Assembly (NCBI RefSeq): GCF_003429005.1
Contig: NZ_QVQV01000010.1
Coordinates: 124,001-188,000 of the forward strand
Length of the DNA stretch: 64,000 nt
Direction: 5' to 3'
Source of the DNA: Paraburkholderia sp. DHOC27
GTDB taxonomy: Bacteria; Pseudomonadota; Gammaproteobacteria; Burkholderiales; Burkholderiaceae
In this document: positions 28,380-36,726 of the stretch, piece by piece
How positions within the stretch are numbered: the stretch's first letter is position 1
How the letters are laid out: each line of letters opens with the position of its first letter
The notes under the pieces: generated by a model
Database searches by the model: none
What the model was told of the DNA's origin: nothing
Seen by the model: only the letters and a program-made list of their open reading frames with translations
Translations under genes and position numbers: made by a program

Positions 28380-28742
28380 ATGGAAATTTCAGGAACAACC
28401 AACGCGTCAACGAGCGGAATCGCCAGCCAAGGTGAGAAGGCATCCTCGAGCAACAACGACGTGCCTTCATTCCAGTCTTTACTCGGCGAACTGGGTGGCT
28501 TTGCCAAGGGGACACCGGCGCAACGTATGTGGACGACGATCCTGGCGCAACTCGGCATTACCCCCGAGCAACTGCAAAAGATGACGCCGGCCGAGCAAAA
28601 GAAAGTCGAAGATCAGGTCAAGGAGATCATCAAAAAGAATACACAGGCCGAACAACAGGCAGTGCAAAGTCCGCAGCCCGCTTCGGGCGTCAAAACCGGT
28701 ACCGCGGCGAAGAAGCATGTCTCGATCGACATCGAAGTCTAG
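28380..28742 (+). CDS. hypothetical protein, helical and acidic-basic
   Basis: A 120-aa soluble protein with a good AAAGGA ribosome site. A low-complexity Ser/Thr/Asn-rich N-terminus is followed by an amphipathic helical middle (TTILAQLGITPEQLQKMTPA, then KVEDQVKEIIKKNTQAEQQA) and a polar tail. It ends 7 bp before the next gene, an MFS pump, and probably shares its transcript. No family is recognised. Confidence 0.65.
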   Translation: MEISGTTNASTSGIASQGEKASSSNNDVPSFQSLLGELGGFAKGTPAQRMWTTILAQLGITPEQLQKMTPAEQKKVEDQVKEIIKKNTQAEQQAVQSPQPASGVKTGTAAKKHVSIDIEV

Positions 28743-28749
28743 TGGCTCC

Positions 28750-30000
28750 ATGAAGAACGCTTCCGCCTCGCGTGCGTCGTTTGCCCCGCTGTACTGGATG
28801 GCGCTCGGTGCATTCGCCATTGGCACTGAGGGTTTCATGATCGCGGGCATTTTGCCCGCTGTGGCTAGGGAACTCTCCGTTTCCGCGGCCGCTGCGGGTC
28901 AGCTCGTGACGATTTTCGCGTTGGCCTACGCCATCAGTTCACCATTGTTAACCGCGATAAGCAGTCGACACGATCGTCGCAAGCTGTTGCTGTGTTCTAT
29001 GAGCGCGTTTGCGCTTGGTAACGTGCTTGCTGCGCTTTCGCATAGCTACTGGATGCTGGTTGGCGCGCGAGTGATCCTGGCGCTGGCCGCAGGCGTGTAC
29101 ATGCCCGCTGCCATCGCTCTCGCCAGTGCGATGGTCGAACCGGCGCGCCGTGGTCATGCCCTCGCAATCGTCAGCGCGGGGACCACGGTGGCGATAGCGC
29201 TCGGTGTCCCGCTTGGCGCATTGGTAGGCAATGCATATGGGTGGCACGCGACATTTGCGTCGGTAGCGAGTCTTGCCTCGCTTGCGACCCTTGGACTGAT
29301 GGCGGGCCTCGGGCCACAGTCTGGTCCAACAGCACGCGTCGCGGGACTTCAGGAGCGTTTCGCACTGGTTCGGCGCCCGGTCGTGCTCAGGGCGTTGTCG
29401 ATGACCACCCTCTGGTCGTCGGGAACGTATGCCGTGTACACCTATCTGGCGTCGCTGCTCTCATCGGCCACCATGCTGCAGCCCATTCACTTCGGCATAG
29501 CGTTCTTTCTCTGGGGGACGGCTGCGGCGGCCGGGGTATTCGCCGGCGGCCTCGGCACAGACCGTTTTGGCGCAAGGACTGTCATCGCGGTCGGACTTCC
29601 GGTACTAACTGCGGCGCTGCTCGCACTGTCCACGACCGGGCACTTTGTCGCTCCCCGGGTCGCGTTGTTTCCCGTCCTTGCGATCATCGTCGTATGGGGC
29701 GCCAGCGCCTGGGCGATCCACCCGGCGCAACAGGCTCGTTTGATACAGGTGGCCGGCAGTGAAGTCGCACCCGTGGCGCTTTCGTTGAACGCGTCGTTTC
29801 TGTATTCCGGTTTTGCGCTTGGCGCATCCATAGGCGCTTTTACACTGACGCATGGCGGAATCGGCGACCTGGGGTGGGTGGGCGCACTGTGCGAGAGCGC
29901 GGCGTTTCTATTGTTGCTGAGCAGCGGTGATGAAACGAGACCTGCCAGCACCGTGACACAAAGCCAGCCTGGGCAGGTCGCGCATGGTCTGAGCGACTGA
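28750..30000 (+). CDS. MFS transporter, drug efflux type
   Basis: From the ATG at 28750 this is a 416-aa, 12-helix pump. The first helix carries the DHA1-type sequence LGAFAIGTEGFMIAGILPAV, followed by a loop motif ISSRHDRRKLLLC. It is the second efflux pump of this class in the window, about 38% of residues looking shared with the one at 24317 by eye in the first helices only. It probably forms a unit with the old yellow enzyme 83 bp downstream. Confidence 0.9.
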   Translation: MKNASASRASFAPLYWMALGAFAIGTEGFMIAGILPAVARELSVSAAAAGQLVTIFALAYAISSPLLTAISSRHDRRKLLLCSMSAFALGNVLAALSHSYWMLVGARVILALAAGVYMPAAIALASAMVEPARRGHALAIVSAGTTVAIALGVPLGALVGNAYGWHATFASVASLASLATLGLMAGLGPQSGPTARVAGLQERFALVRRPVVLRALSMTTLWSSGTYAVYTYLASLLSSATMLQPIHFGIAFFLWGTAAAAGVFAGGLGTDRFGARTVIAVGLPVLTAALLALSTTGHFVAPRVALFPVLAIIVVWGASAWAIHPAQQARLIQVAGSEVAPVALSLNASFLYSGFALGASIGAFTLTHGGIGDLGWVGALCESAAFLLLLSSGDETRPASTVTQSQPGQVAHGLSD

Positions 30001-30082
30001 CCTTGCGTTGCTTGCAGACCGGTTCCCGTCGCTTCGAACAACCAATCTGTTTCTGAATCTCCCCAATTACACGGAAATCAAC

Positions 30083-31192
30083 ATGTCAATCGAGAACCTT
30101 TTCGCTCCCTTGTCTCTTGGCGCGCTCGAGCTGCCTAATCGCATCGTGATGCCTCCGTTGACCCGCATGCGTGCGGGTGCAGGCGGCGTACCGACGCCGC
30201 TAAGTGCGAAATACTACGCACAACGCGCAACTGCGGGCCTGATCATTACCGAGGCCACCGCAATATCGCTGCAAGCGCATGGCTACCCCAACATGCCCGG
30301 TATTTACAGCCGTGAGCAGATTGCGGGTTGGAGCGAAGTAACGCGAGCCGTTCACGAGAACGGTGGGCGTATCGCGTTACAGATTGTGCATAGTGGACGC
30401 GCGTCCCACTCCTCGTATAACGCCGACGGATCGTTGCCGGTGGGGCCATCGGCGATTGCCCCGTCTACCGGCCAGGCATTTACCCCTACCTTCACGTTAG
30501 TCGACTTCGAAACCCCACGGCCTCTCGAGATTGCCGAACTGTCCGCCATTGTCGAGGACTTCCTCCAGGCGGCGCAAAAAGCCATTGAAGCGGGATTCGA
30601 TGCTGTCGAGCTTCACGCCGCCAATGGCTACCTGCTCGATGAGTTCTTGCAGGACGGCAGCAACCAGCGCACGGATCGTTACGGCGGTTCGATAGCAGGA
30701 CGCTCGCTGCTTTTGATTGAAACGGTGGCGGCAGTGTCAAACGCAATCGGCGCTGAGCGGGTTGGGGTGAGGCTGTCGCCGCACGGTAACTTCAACGACA
30801 TGCACGACAGTGATCCGCAAGCACTGTTCGGTCACGTAATCGAGCAGCTGAACGGTTTTCATCTGGCTTATCTCCATCTGATCGAGCCGCGTTCGTCGTC
30901 GATTGGCGCAGGTGAAGGTCTGAGCGTCGATAGCGCGAACAACGCGGCACTGTTCGGGCGCGCGTACCGTGGGCCGGTGATCTCGGCCGGCGGCTACGAT
31001 GCCTGGAGTGGCAGTGCCGCGCTCGCCAATGGACATGCGGACGCGATTGGATTTGGCCGGATGTTCATCGCGAACCCCGATCTGGTTCAGCGGATAAAAG
31101 TGCTGGCACCCCTGAACGACTACGATCGCAATACATTTTATGGTGGGGCAGAGCGCGGTTACACCGATTATCCCCGTATCGAAACAGTGTGA
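30083..31192 (+). CDS. old yellow enzyme family alkene reductase
   Basis: A 369-aa FMN-dependent NAD(P)H oxidoreductase of the NemA/xenobiotic reductase type, which reduces activated C=C bonds and nitro compounds. Visible landmarks are LELPNRIVMPPLTRMRAG, the active-site region LQIVHSGRASHSS, FDAVELHAANGYLLDEFLQD, and the phosphate-binding GFGRMFIANPDL. The start at 30083 follows CGGAAATC. Similar genes usually stand beside a TetR repressor; here only a truncated TetR follows directly. Confidence 0.93.
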   Translation: MSIENLFAPLSLGALELPNRIVMPPLTRMRAGAGGVPTPLSAKYYAQRATAGLIITEATAISLQAHGYPNMPGIYSREQIAGWSEVTRAVHENGGRIALQIVHSGRASHSSYNADGSLPVGPSAIAPSTGQAFTPTFTLVDFETPRPLEIAELSAIVEDFLQAAQKAIEAGFDAVELHAANGYLLDEFLQDGSNQRTDRYGGSIAGRSLLLIETVAAVSNAIGAERVGVRLSPHGNFNDMHDSDPQALFGHVIEQLNGFHLAYLHLIEPRSSSIGAGEGLSVDSANNAALFGRAYRGPVISAGGYDAWSGSAALANGHADAIGFGRMFIANPDLVQRIKVLAPLNDYDRNTFYGGAERGYTDYPRIETV

Positions 31193-31551
31193 CGGGACAA
31201 GGGCGCGATCTGATCGTCGATCGCTTTCGCGTCATCATGTCGGAGGTACCGCGTTTCCCCGAACCTGGCGAGTATCTTTTCGAATGCGGCAAGATGCCGT
31301 TCCTTCATCGAATCCATCTGGTTTTCGATGAAGAAATCAAGCTTGGGACACTAATCGTCGCTGATGTTCCGACTGCCGCCAGTCAGTTTCTCGGTATGGT
31401 TAACGATGCCATTTTTTGGCCACGTTTTTTCCTCATGAGCATGACCGTCAGTGATGAGCGCGTAAGTCAGGTCATTGACGAAGCAGTCATTACCATGCTG
31501 CAACGATACGGCGCACCGAAAAAGCACGAAAGCAAACGTGCGTTGACCTGA
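31189..31551 (+). pseudogene. C-terminal remnant of a TetR-family regulator
   Basis: This 120-aa ORF opens at a GTG overlapping the reductase stop. Its sequence reads as the ligand-binding half of an AefR-like TetR protein (FRVIMSEVPRFPEPGEYLFE, then VADVPTAASQFLGMVNDAIF), but there is no N-terminal helix-turn-helix at all. A deletion seems to have removed the first 80 or so residues and fused the remainder to the end of the reductase gene. It cannot bind DNA in the normal way. Confidence 0.7.
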
Positions 31552-31662
31552 AGCACCAGTCAATTCTGGTTAGGAAGAGGGGGCGGCGACGGACAAGTTG
31601 TGGAGAAACAAGTTCTGCTTGATGAGTGATGAGAACCGGTGGCCGTGCAACATGCCTTCAGC

Positions 31663-31992
31663 TCAACGCCTCTTCCCATTGCTTTCCTTCGTATTTGCGG
31701 CTTCGTCAAACGCCGCATCGATGCCAACGGTGGCGATGCGTTGCACCAGCCCAGCCTCTTTTGCCAGTTCACGCGCCTCGAGGCGCGTGGCAAGCAAATC
31801 GAGAAATACCGTGATGTCGGCCATTCCATGCCGGATCTTAAAATCCTCAAGTATCTCGGTCATGGCTGCTTGAAAAGACGCGAGACCCCGCGTGCTGGCT
31901 ATGTGCGAGCCACCACGTGCCAATTCAACGCTATACATGCTTTCAACCTCAGCGAGCCTGCGAACTCGCGCGGCGTTTGTTCCTTTTCTCAT
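31663..31992 (-). CDS. hypothetical protein
   Basis: A 109-aa ORF from the ATG at 31992 (MRKGTNAARVRRLAEVES). It is soluble and largely helical (ASFQAAMTEILEDFKIRHGM, then LATRLEARELAKEAGLVQR). The frame is open to 32187, but the extra N-terminus reads poorly. No family is recognised and expression evidence is lacking. Confidence 0.4.
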   Translation of the reverse strand: MRKGTNAARVRRLAEVESMYSVELARGGSHIASTRGLASFQAAMTEILEDFKIRHGMADITVFLDLLATRLEARELAKEAGLVQRIATVGIDAAFDEAANTKESNGKRR

Positions 31993-32204
31993 TTTTTGTT
32001 TGTTTCTATCGACATGCTCTTGAGCTTCTCTTGGCAGTTTAATAGATATGAATCGCCATCCGACACCATCGGATTTAAGCCACCTGTTGGTGCGACCACG
32101 ATCTAGTGAATTAGCCGCGCAGGGTCGACGCACTGAAGAGACAGTGGATTTGTACAGGGGCGCGTTTCGAGCTGTGATGCTGTACACGACATCTGTGCAG
32201 TATC

Positions 32205-33914
32205 CTAAATAATTCCGCGCAGCCTTCCGTCTGAGCGATTTGCCAAGATGTATTGCAATTTATCCAACGAGAGCGGTTTTGTCAGGTGGTAATCAAAGCC
32301 GGCGGCCAAGGCCCGCGATTTATCTGATTCGGACGCGTATCCAGACAGCGCCACGAGGAGTATGCCGTTGAGTTCAGGCTTTTCGCGAATCGCTCGCGCA
32401 ACGTCAAAGCCGTCCATATCTGGCATCCCTAAATCGACGATAGCGACCTCGGGTGGTCGTTCGGACATCACGGATACTGCTTCACGTCCACTATCAGCCG
32501 TGCTCACCTCATGACCGTCGAGTCCAAGGAGAACTCCCAAGGCCTGGAGGGCATCTGGATTGTCGTCGACCAGGAGCACGTGCGCCGGACCCGCAGGTCC
32601 GACGACCAGAGTCGGACGTGGCGCATCCAAACCAGCTGAACTCCGCAGTATCGGCAGTCTGAGTATCACCTCAGTCCCGCGGCCTTGACCTTCGCTTCGA
32701 AGTGCGATTGTGCCTCCGTGAAGTTCAACCATGCGCTTCGCCACAGCCAGTCCAATTCCCAGTCCCCCTGCAGCGTGGTCTTTACCACGCGCAGACTGCG
32801 CGAACAATTCGAAGAGGCGAGGCTGGACCTCATAATCGATTCCGATGCCGTTGTCTTTGACGCGAATCAGCACGACGTCTGGTACATCGCCGCGGATTTC
32901 ACTGCTCTCAATGCTCACGTCCAGCTCGATTGTGCCGCCGACAGGTGTGTACTTCGCGGCATTTGAAAGGAGGTTGCCCAGCACCTGGCTAAGGCGAACG
33001 TGGTCGGCGCGGACGTGGACCGGTGCGTCGAGTCCCGTGATTCTCAGGGTATGTCTGCGAGCCTTGACGTGGTGTGTAACTGCCGTCACCGCGTCGAAAG
33101 CAATGCTATTCAACGATGTATCGCTTTGCCGGACGGCCAGCTTTCCGTGCTTGAGACGGGCGGCATCAAGCAGATCATCCACCAACGTTCGAAGATGCCT
33201 CATTTGCCGTTCGGCGATGGTTAACACCTCGACAGCGCGTTCGTTGTCGGCACAGAGACGTTTCGCAGCAGTTATGGCGCCGTCGATGGGCGTCATCGGG
33301 TTTCGGAGTTCATGTCCCAGCATCGCGATAAATTCACCATGCCGGCGCTCGCTTTCCTCGCTGTCGTCCCGTGCATTGACAATAGTCAACGCAGACCCTG
33401 CGAAGGCCGCGAGATTCGAAAGCAGCCGAACGTCCTCGTCGTCAAACGGGCAGTCGTGGGCGTGCGCCATAACCCAGATTGCGCCGAGCTGCGCCCCGCC
33501 TGCCGGTATCGGGACCACAATCCCCTCGGTGACAAGGACGCCGGGAAAGCGAAGGCACGGAAAATGGTCCTGCGGCCGAATGAAGTACTGCGGGGCGCCT
33601 GCCTGCAGTGTCAGACCGCATGGGCACTCGTCCCACGCTGTTGTCTTGCCTTGCAAGGCTGCACAAATCCCCGAAACGGCGAGCCATCGGAAGTGTCGAT
33701 TTTCGCCATTTCCTTCAACAAGACTGATACCGGCACTCCCAGCCTTGCAAAGCAGGAGTGCCTCATCTGCAATTGCCTGTAACAGTTTGGCCTTGGGCCC
33801 CGTCTGAGCCCGGGCGAGCCGAACAAGCGAGCTGTTTTCGGACGCGTGGTCTGGCTGCCTCGCAGTCCGCGAAGCAAGATGCGAATTACCGGTTGGCACG
33901 CGACTACGTTCCAT
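32205..33914 (-). CDS. hybrid sensor histidine kinase, GAF-HisKA-HATPase-REC
   Basis: A 569-aa soluble hybrid kinase. A GAF domain (about 40-180) includes a cysteine-bearing segment (WDECPCGLTLQAG, FPCLRFPG). The HisKA box has His201 (GEFIAMLGHELRNPM), the ATPase has N-box LLSNAAKYTP (about 315) and G-boxes DNGIGID and GGLGIGLA. A receiver domain follows, with Asp494 in IVDLGMPDMDG. There is no membrane helix, so it senses a cytoplasmic signal. It is a close paralogue of the kinase at 42758, with the same residue numbering up to His201. Confidence 0.92.
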   Translation of the reverse strand: MERSRVPTGNSHLASRTARQPDHASENSSLVRLARAQTGPKAKLLQAIADEALLLCKAGSAGISLVEGNGENRHFRWLAVSGICAALQGKTTAWDECPCGLTLQAGAPQYFIRPQDHFPCLRFPGVLVTEGIVVPIPAGGAQLGAIWVMAHAHDCPFDDEDVRLLSNLAAFAGSALTIVNARDDSEESERRHGEFIAMLGHELRNPMTPIDGAITAAKRLCADNERAVEVLTIAERQMRHLRTLVDDLLDAARLKHGKLAVRQSDTSLNSIAFDAVTAVTHHVKARRHTLRITGLDAPVHVRADHVRLSQVLGNLLSNAAKYTPVGGTIELDVSIESSEIRGDVPDVVLIRVKDNGIGIDYEVQPRLFELFAQSARGKDHAAGGLGIGLAVAKRMVELHGGTIALRSEGQGRGTEVILRLPILRSSAGLDAPRPTLVVGPAGPAHVLLVDDNPDALQALGVLLGLDGHEVSTADSGREAVSVMSERPPEVAIVDLGMPDMDGFDVARAIREKPELNGILLVALSGYASESDKSRALAAGFDYHLTKPLSLDKLQYILANRSDGRLRGII

Positions 33915-34231
33915 GGAATCCGAATCAGTTTAAGAGAATACGCGGAACGAGGAGCTCGCTCGGCTGCTCGGGGAATTGAAGCGACCCCGACGTTCGCGCA
34001 GAGCCCGGAGACGATTCCGCGAAAAAACGCCGGTTACACCCAGGTTCAGCTTCCAGATGGTCTATCGGCGCTTTTCAAGCCACCCATTTTATTGTACCCC
34101 TCGATACGAGCACAAAGTGGACAGAAGTTTCCGTGACGGCGCCTGTTTTCGAGTCAGTATGTCTCACTACTAGAGTTGGCGACGGCACGTTTATTGCGCG
34201 TGTCGGTTCACTCTTCTGTGAAACCGCCCCG

Positions 34232-34750
34232 ATGAAAAATCCTTCCGCTAATCCAGCTTCGACTGACGAACTCAATACCATTCCAGACACTTCGAGCCCG
34301 GCATATGCCAGCGAGCACCCGATTACGCAGCTGTTCGATAAATTTGCCAGTCTCGTAACGCGATGGGCGGGGTCTCCCCTCGCTTTCTGTCTGGCGGTAG
34401 CGACCGTAGCGGCATGGGTGGTTACCGGGCCAATTTTTCATTACTCAGATGGGTGGCAACTCATCATCAACACAGGAACAACGATTGTTACGTTTTTGAT
34501 GGTATTTCTAATTCAACAGAGTCAGAACAAGGACAGCGTTGCATTACACATGAAACTGAATGAGTTACTCGCATCTCACCGGACGGCCGACAACAACCTC
34601 ATCGGAATCGAGGATGCGTCGGAAGAAGAGCTGAGGCGACTGGCTGCCGCATACTTGCGGCTATCGACGAAGAGTCCGAGTGAAGATGACCTCCGTCAGA
34701 AGACGGCCGACCTGCGAGCTTGCCAGCAGCCGGAAAAGGAAGCGAGGTAG
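34232..34750 (+). CDS. low-affinity iron permease family protein
   Basis: From the ATG at 34232 this is a 172-aa protein of the low-affinity iron permease family (PF04120 as I recall it). It has two helices (LAFCLAVATVAAWVVTGPIF, then WQLIINTGTTIVTFLMVFLI) followed by the conserved QQSQNKDSVALHMKLNELL and a helical tail. Despite the name, transport by bacterial members is not well shown. The upstream extension to 34133 lacks family character. Confidence 0.85.
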   Translation: MKNPSANPASTDELNTIPDTSSPAYASEHPITQLFDKFASLVTRWAGSPLAFCLAVATVAAWVVTGPIFHYSDGWQLIINTGTTIVTFLMVFLIQQSQNKDSVALHMKLNELLASHRTADNNLIGIEDASEEELRRLAAAYLRLSTKSPSEDDLRQKTADLRACQQPEKEAR

Positions 34751-34778
34751 AAGTTTCGCGGACTTGTCTGTTTCTGTA

Positions 34779-34800
34779 GTCGACCCTCTAGAGGGTCGAC
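34779..34800. terminator. perfect 22-bp palindrome between convergent genes
   Basis: GTCGACCCTCT is followed directly by its reverse complement. It lies between the stop of the iron permease gene and the stop of the convergent glycine-rich gene, so a bidirectional terminator is the simplest reading, although there is no T-tract. Confidence 0.5.
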
Positions 34801-34825
34801 GATATACCATTGCGCATAAAAGCGA

Positions 34826-35140
34826 TCAGCTGCCGGCCGGGGCCATCGTATCGGAGGCACTCTTGGCTTTTCGAGCATGGTGGCTACTGCTTTTTGGCAT
34901 CGGCGCGGTTGAACTTTTCGACGTCATTGCTGCTCCGGGTGCCCCGGTGTTGTCCGGAGTGCTTCCCCCTCCGCCGTGACCACCGTTGCCGGCGCCGCCT
35001 GCCCCTGCACCACCTGTTCCGCCGCCTGCCCCGGCGCCACCGTTACCACTCCCGCCGCCGTTGCCACCGGCTGCGAATGTGGAGCCTGCGAATGCCATGA
35101 GCATGGCGAGGCACGCTACCGATTTCTTCATTGATTTCAT
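34826..35140 (-). CDS. glycine-rich secreted protein
   Basis: A 104-aa protein from the ATG at 35140. A Sec signal peptide (MKSMKKSVACLAMLMAFAGS, cleavage near TFAA) precedes about 40 residues that are mostly Gly, Ala and Ser in loose GGxGAG repeats, then a Ser/Lys/His-rich tail. This is a low-complexity exported protein of unknown role. It follows the PRC-barrel gene on the same strand. Confidence 0.7.
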   Translation of the reverse strand: MKSMKKSVACLAMLMAFAGSTFAAGGNGGGSGNGGAGAGGGTGGAGAGGAGNGGHGGGGSTPDNTGAPGAAMTSKSSTAPMPKSSSHHARKAKSASDTMAPAGS

Positions 35141-35208
35141 GACTGTCTCCCTGTAACCGTTGAATTCGGGTCGAGCCGAAGTGACTGCTTGACCCAGCAC
35201 TGAATTGA

Positions 35209-35670
35209 CTACATGTTCGTCATCTGTGTGCCCACCGGGTCGATGGCGGGAGCCCAATACGGGTCGCGATTGTAATAACGATGGAGTTCCGAACCCCAGT
35301 TGACGTCTGCCATCGAGGGCCAATGATCCTTGTCAAAGCCAGGCTCATCCTTGATCTTTTGTGCGCTTATATCGACTCGGAAGCATTTCTCGTCAGTGTC
35401 GAGCGTCAAGGCGTTCCATGGGATTGCGTGGAGGGTGGTGCCCATTCCCAAGAAACCGCCCTCTGACAACACGGCATACCCAATCCTTCCGCTGCGAACG
35501 TCCAGCATGATGTCGGATATCTTGCCGACGTGTTCGCCGTCTGAAGACATCACCTTCGTTCCGTCGAGCGTAGCCGCCGTCATCACTTCGGGACCCGGGC
35601 CTTCGCCTGCTCCGCTGCCGACTATCTGGGCGCCGCCGGCCGTGTGTCCCTGCGGGTTGAGTGTAGACAT
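35209..35670 (-). CDS. PRC-barrel domain protein
   Basis: A 153-aa protein from the ATG at 35670. A single PRC-barrel covers about residues 28-105 (DGTKVMSSDGEHVGKISDIM, then GRIGYAVLSEGGFLGMGTTL, then IPWNAL). Such stand-alone barrels are common stress-associated proteins in proteobacteria. The C-terminus carries a Trp/Tyr-rich segment (DVNWGSELHRYYNRDPYW) seen in relatives. Exact function is unknown. Confidence 0.88.
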   Translation of the reverse strand: MSTLNPQGHTAGGAQIVGSGAGEGPGPEVMTAATLDGTKVMSSDGEHVGKISDIMLDVRSGRIGYAVLSEGGFLGMGTTLHAIPWNALTLDTDEKCFRVDISAQKIKDEPGFDKDHWPSMADVNWGSELHRYYNRDPYWAPAIDPVGTQMTNM

Positions 35671-35803
35671 GATGTCCTCCTTCGAATGTGTGTAGACCGA
35701 ATCGCCGCAACGGCCGTGCCCACAAGCTCGCTGCACCTACTGGCAGCGAATCGGCACGCTCAAGTAGCATGCACTGTTGCTCGGCATCGCGGAGATGATG
35801 AAG

Positions 35804-36151
35804 TCAAGGAGGCTGGAGGTGGCGCAAAACTTCGAGCAGCGTAGTTGCCGAAAACGGCTTGCGAAGAAATGTATGAATGGGTAGCTCTGGTCGTGAAGAG
35901 GCGGCAGATGTCATCACAACCGGTATGCTCGATAGCACAGGAATTGCCAATAGCAGGCGAACAAAAGTTTCGCCGTCCATCGTCGGCATCGTAACGTCAG
36001 AAACGATAATGTCGGGCCTTTCACGTTCGACCTCAGCCAGCGCTTCCTCACCATTGGTCGCCGCATGTACCTTGTAGCCATCACCGCTTATGAGCGCCTC
36101 TAGCGCCTGGCGCAAATTTTGGTCGTCCTCAACAAGCAGTATTAGCGTCAT
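35804..36151 (-). CDS. single-domain response regulator
   Basis: A 115-aa stand-alone receiver domain. Acidic pocket EDD is near residue 8, the phospho-acceptor Asp is in IIVSDVTMPTMDG (about 52), and the switch Thr and Lys are in VVMTSA and FLRKPF. With no output domain it probably takes phosphate from one of the nearby hybrid kinases. It is divergent from the catalase remnant. Confidence 0.85.
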   Translation of the reverse strand: MTLILLVEDDQNLRQALEALISGDGYKVHAATNGEEALAEVERERPDIIVSDVTMPTMDGETFVRLLLAIPVLSSIPVVMTSAASSRPELPIHTFLRKPFSATTLLEVLRHLQPP

Positions 36152-36198
36152 GTTCCGTCTCCGTTGCTATCACTGGTCGCAACGGGTATTCCCACCAC

Positions 36199-36627
36199 AT
36201 GTGGGTGAGTTTTATGCATCTTGCGATGGCACCGAAAAATTCGACTGCCGAAGTACCGCTCGACGTCAATGGTCATCCGAACGCGTTGCGCGACGCCGTC
36301 AGCGAATTCATCGCCACGTAAGGCGGTAAATGGGAGGTACGCGTGCAATTCGCCACGGACATCGAAAAGATGCCGGTTGAGGATGCATCAGTGGAGTGGC
36401 CCGAAGAAGGCAGCGCTTACCTGACGGTCGCGCGCACTCGCGTGGCGCCTCAGCCGGCATGGACCGAAGCGCGCGTGGCTGCCATAGACGACGGCATGAC
36501 GTTTAGTCCATGGCATGGGCTGGCTGCGCATCGACCCATAGGGGGCGTTATGCCAGCACGCAAGCCTGCTTATGAGATGTCGTCGGAATTCCGGGGGCGC
36601 GTCAACGGCTGCCCGGTGCGCGGATAG
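36199..36627 (+). pseudogene. catalase-family protein remnant with in-frame stop
   Basis: The frame starting at 36199 reads STAEVPLDVNGHPNALRDAV, meets a TAA at 36319-36321, and continues in the same frame as VQFATDIEKMPVEDASVEWP and FSPWHGLAAHRPIGGVMPAR. This is the C-terminal region of the small catalase-family proteins as I know it, where SPWHGLxAHRPLG is highly conserved. The heme-binding N-terminal part is missing altogether. The gene is both truncated and interrupted. Translation from 36343 could still make a 94-aa fragment with no expected activity. Confidence 0.72.
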
Positions 36628-36726
36628 CACCGCGTATGGGTCCGTTTGTTGCGGGTCCGGTGATCGTCACGCCATGTGACTCGACCTCGAGCCTTGGGCG
36701 CGTCAATCGCGCGAGGAGCAAATGGC

